Shown: positions 6,131-6,157 of the stretch, in pieces
Position numbering within the stretch: the first letter of the stretch is position 1
Layout of the letters: the number at the start of each line of letters is the position of its first letter
Assembly: GCA_003565195.1 (NCBI GenBank)
Contig: PXCX01000047.1
Span: forward strand, 1-6,157
Length of the DNA: 6,157 nt
Direction of reading: 5' to 3'
Source: PVC group bacterium
Lineage (GTDB): Bacteria > Verrucomicrobiota > Kiritimatiellia > CAIKKV01 > PXCX01
The notes under the pieces: generated by a model
What the model saw: only the letters and a program-made list of their open reading frames with translations
What the model was told of the DNA's origin: nothing
Databases searched by the model: none
Made by a program: the position numbers and the translations under genes

Positions 6131-6157
6131 GGGCCGCAACAACTTAGACAGCCGCAT
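6131..6157 (-). other. Right-edge stretch, possible end of a leftward gene
   Basis: Entering from the right on the minus strand, one frame reads GCG GCT GTC TAA, stopping at 6144-6146, which would place the hairpin at 6055-6130 just 14 nt after a gene end. Another frame begins with ATG exactly at 6157 and stays open through the repeat to TGA at 6077-6079; it would translate the repeat as FSVQ units. Too little sequence is present to choose, and neither may be coding. From 5973 to this edge I see no supportable gene. Confidence 0.15.

Noticed and set aside
1..6157. tRNA, rRNA, riboswitch, insertion sequence or defence-system genes
   Set aside because: No cloverleaf-like, transposase, terminal-inverted-repeat or nuclease/toxin signatures were seen. 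All long coding regions are explained as glycan genes.

Overview
The window is part of a surface-polysaccharide biosynthesis locus of the Wzx/Wzy-dependent type. It comes from a bacterium of roughly middling GC content, probably Gram-negative. I cannot assign a taxon from sequence alone. The GTTCAG/CTGAAC hairpin repeat at the right end is the only distinctive genomic signature, and it would be the best handle for placing the organism. Nothing here looks phage-, transposon- or CRISPR-derived.

Layout from left to right: (1) A GT4-type glycosyltransferase on the minus strand, with its C-terminus cut off by the window edge (1-977). (2) A 177-bp divergent promoter region (978-1154). (3) A plus-strand group of three genes: a second GT4-like glycosyltransferase (1155-2387), a Wzx-like oligosaccharide flippase overlapping it by 8 nt (2380-3723), and a class I SAM-dependent methyltransferase (3795-4442). 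The 71-nt gap before the methyltransferase holds an 18-codon small ORF that ends in a TAATG overlap with the methyltransferase start. (4) A convergent minus-strand gene for a large polytopic Wzy/O-antigen-ligase-like membrane protein (4458-5972), separated from the methyltransferase by only 15 nt. (5) A 185-bp region with no clear gene (5973-6157). It holds the putative promoter of the polymerase gene, a 12-nt palindrome, and a long imperfect hairpin built from four GTTCAG and four CTGAAC units.

Inferred teamwork: the glycosyltransferases build a lipid-linked repeat unit on the cytoplasmic face, and the flippase moves it across the inner membrane. The Wzy-like protein polymerises or ligates it in the periplasm. 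The methyltransferase may modify a sugar, or may act in a way that cannot be read from sequence. The initiating phosphoglycosyltransferase, chain-length regulator and export proteins are not in the window.

The protein-coding content is recognisable and fairly ordinary. The less ordinary points are regulatory or structural: a possible leaderless promoter directly at the polymerase start, two short upstream ORFs that overlap gene starts, and the heptad hairpin. I see no convincing new enzymatic or defence system.
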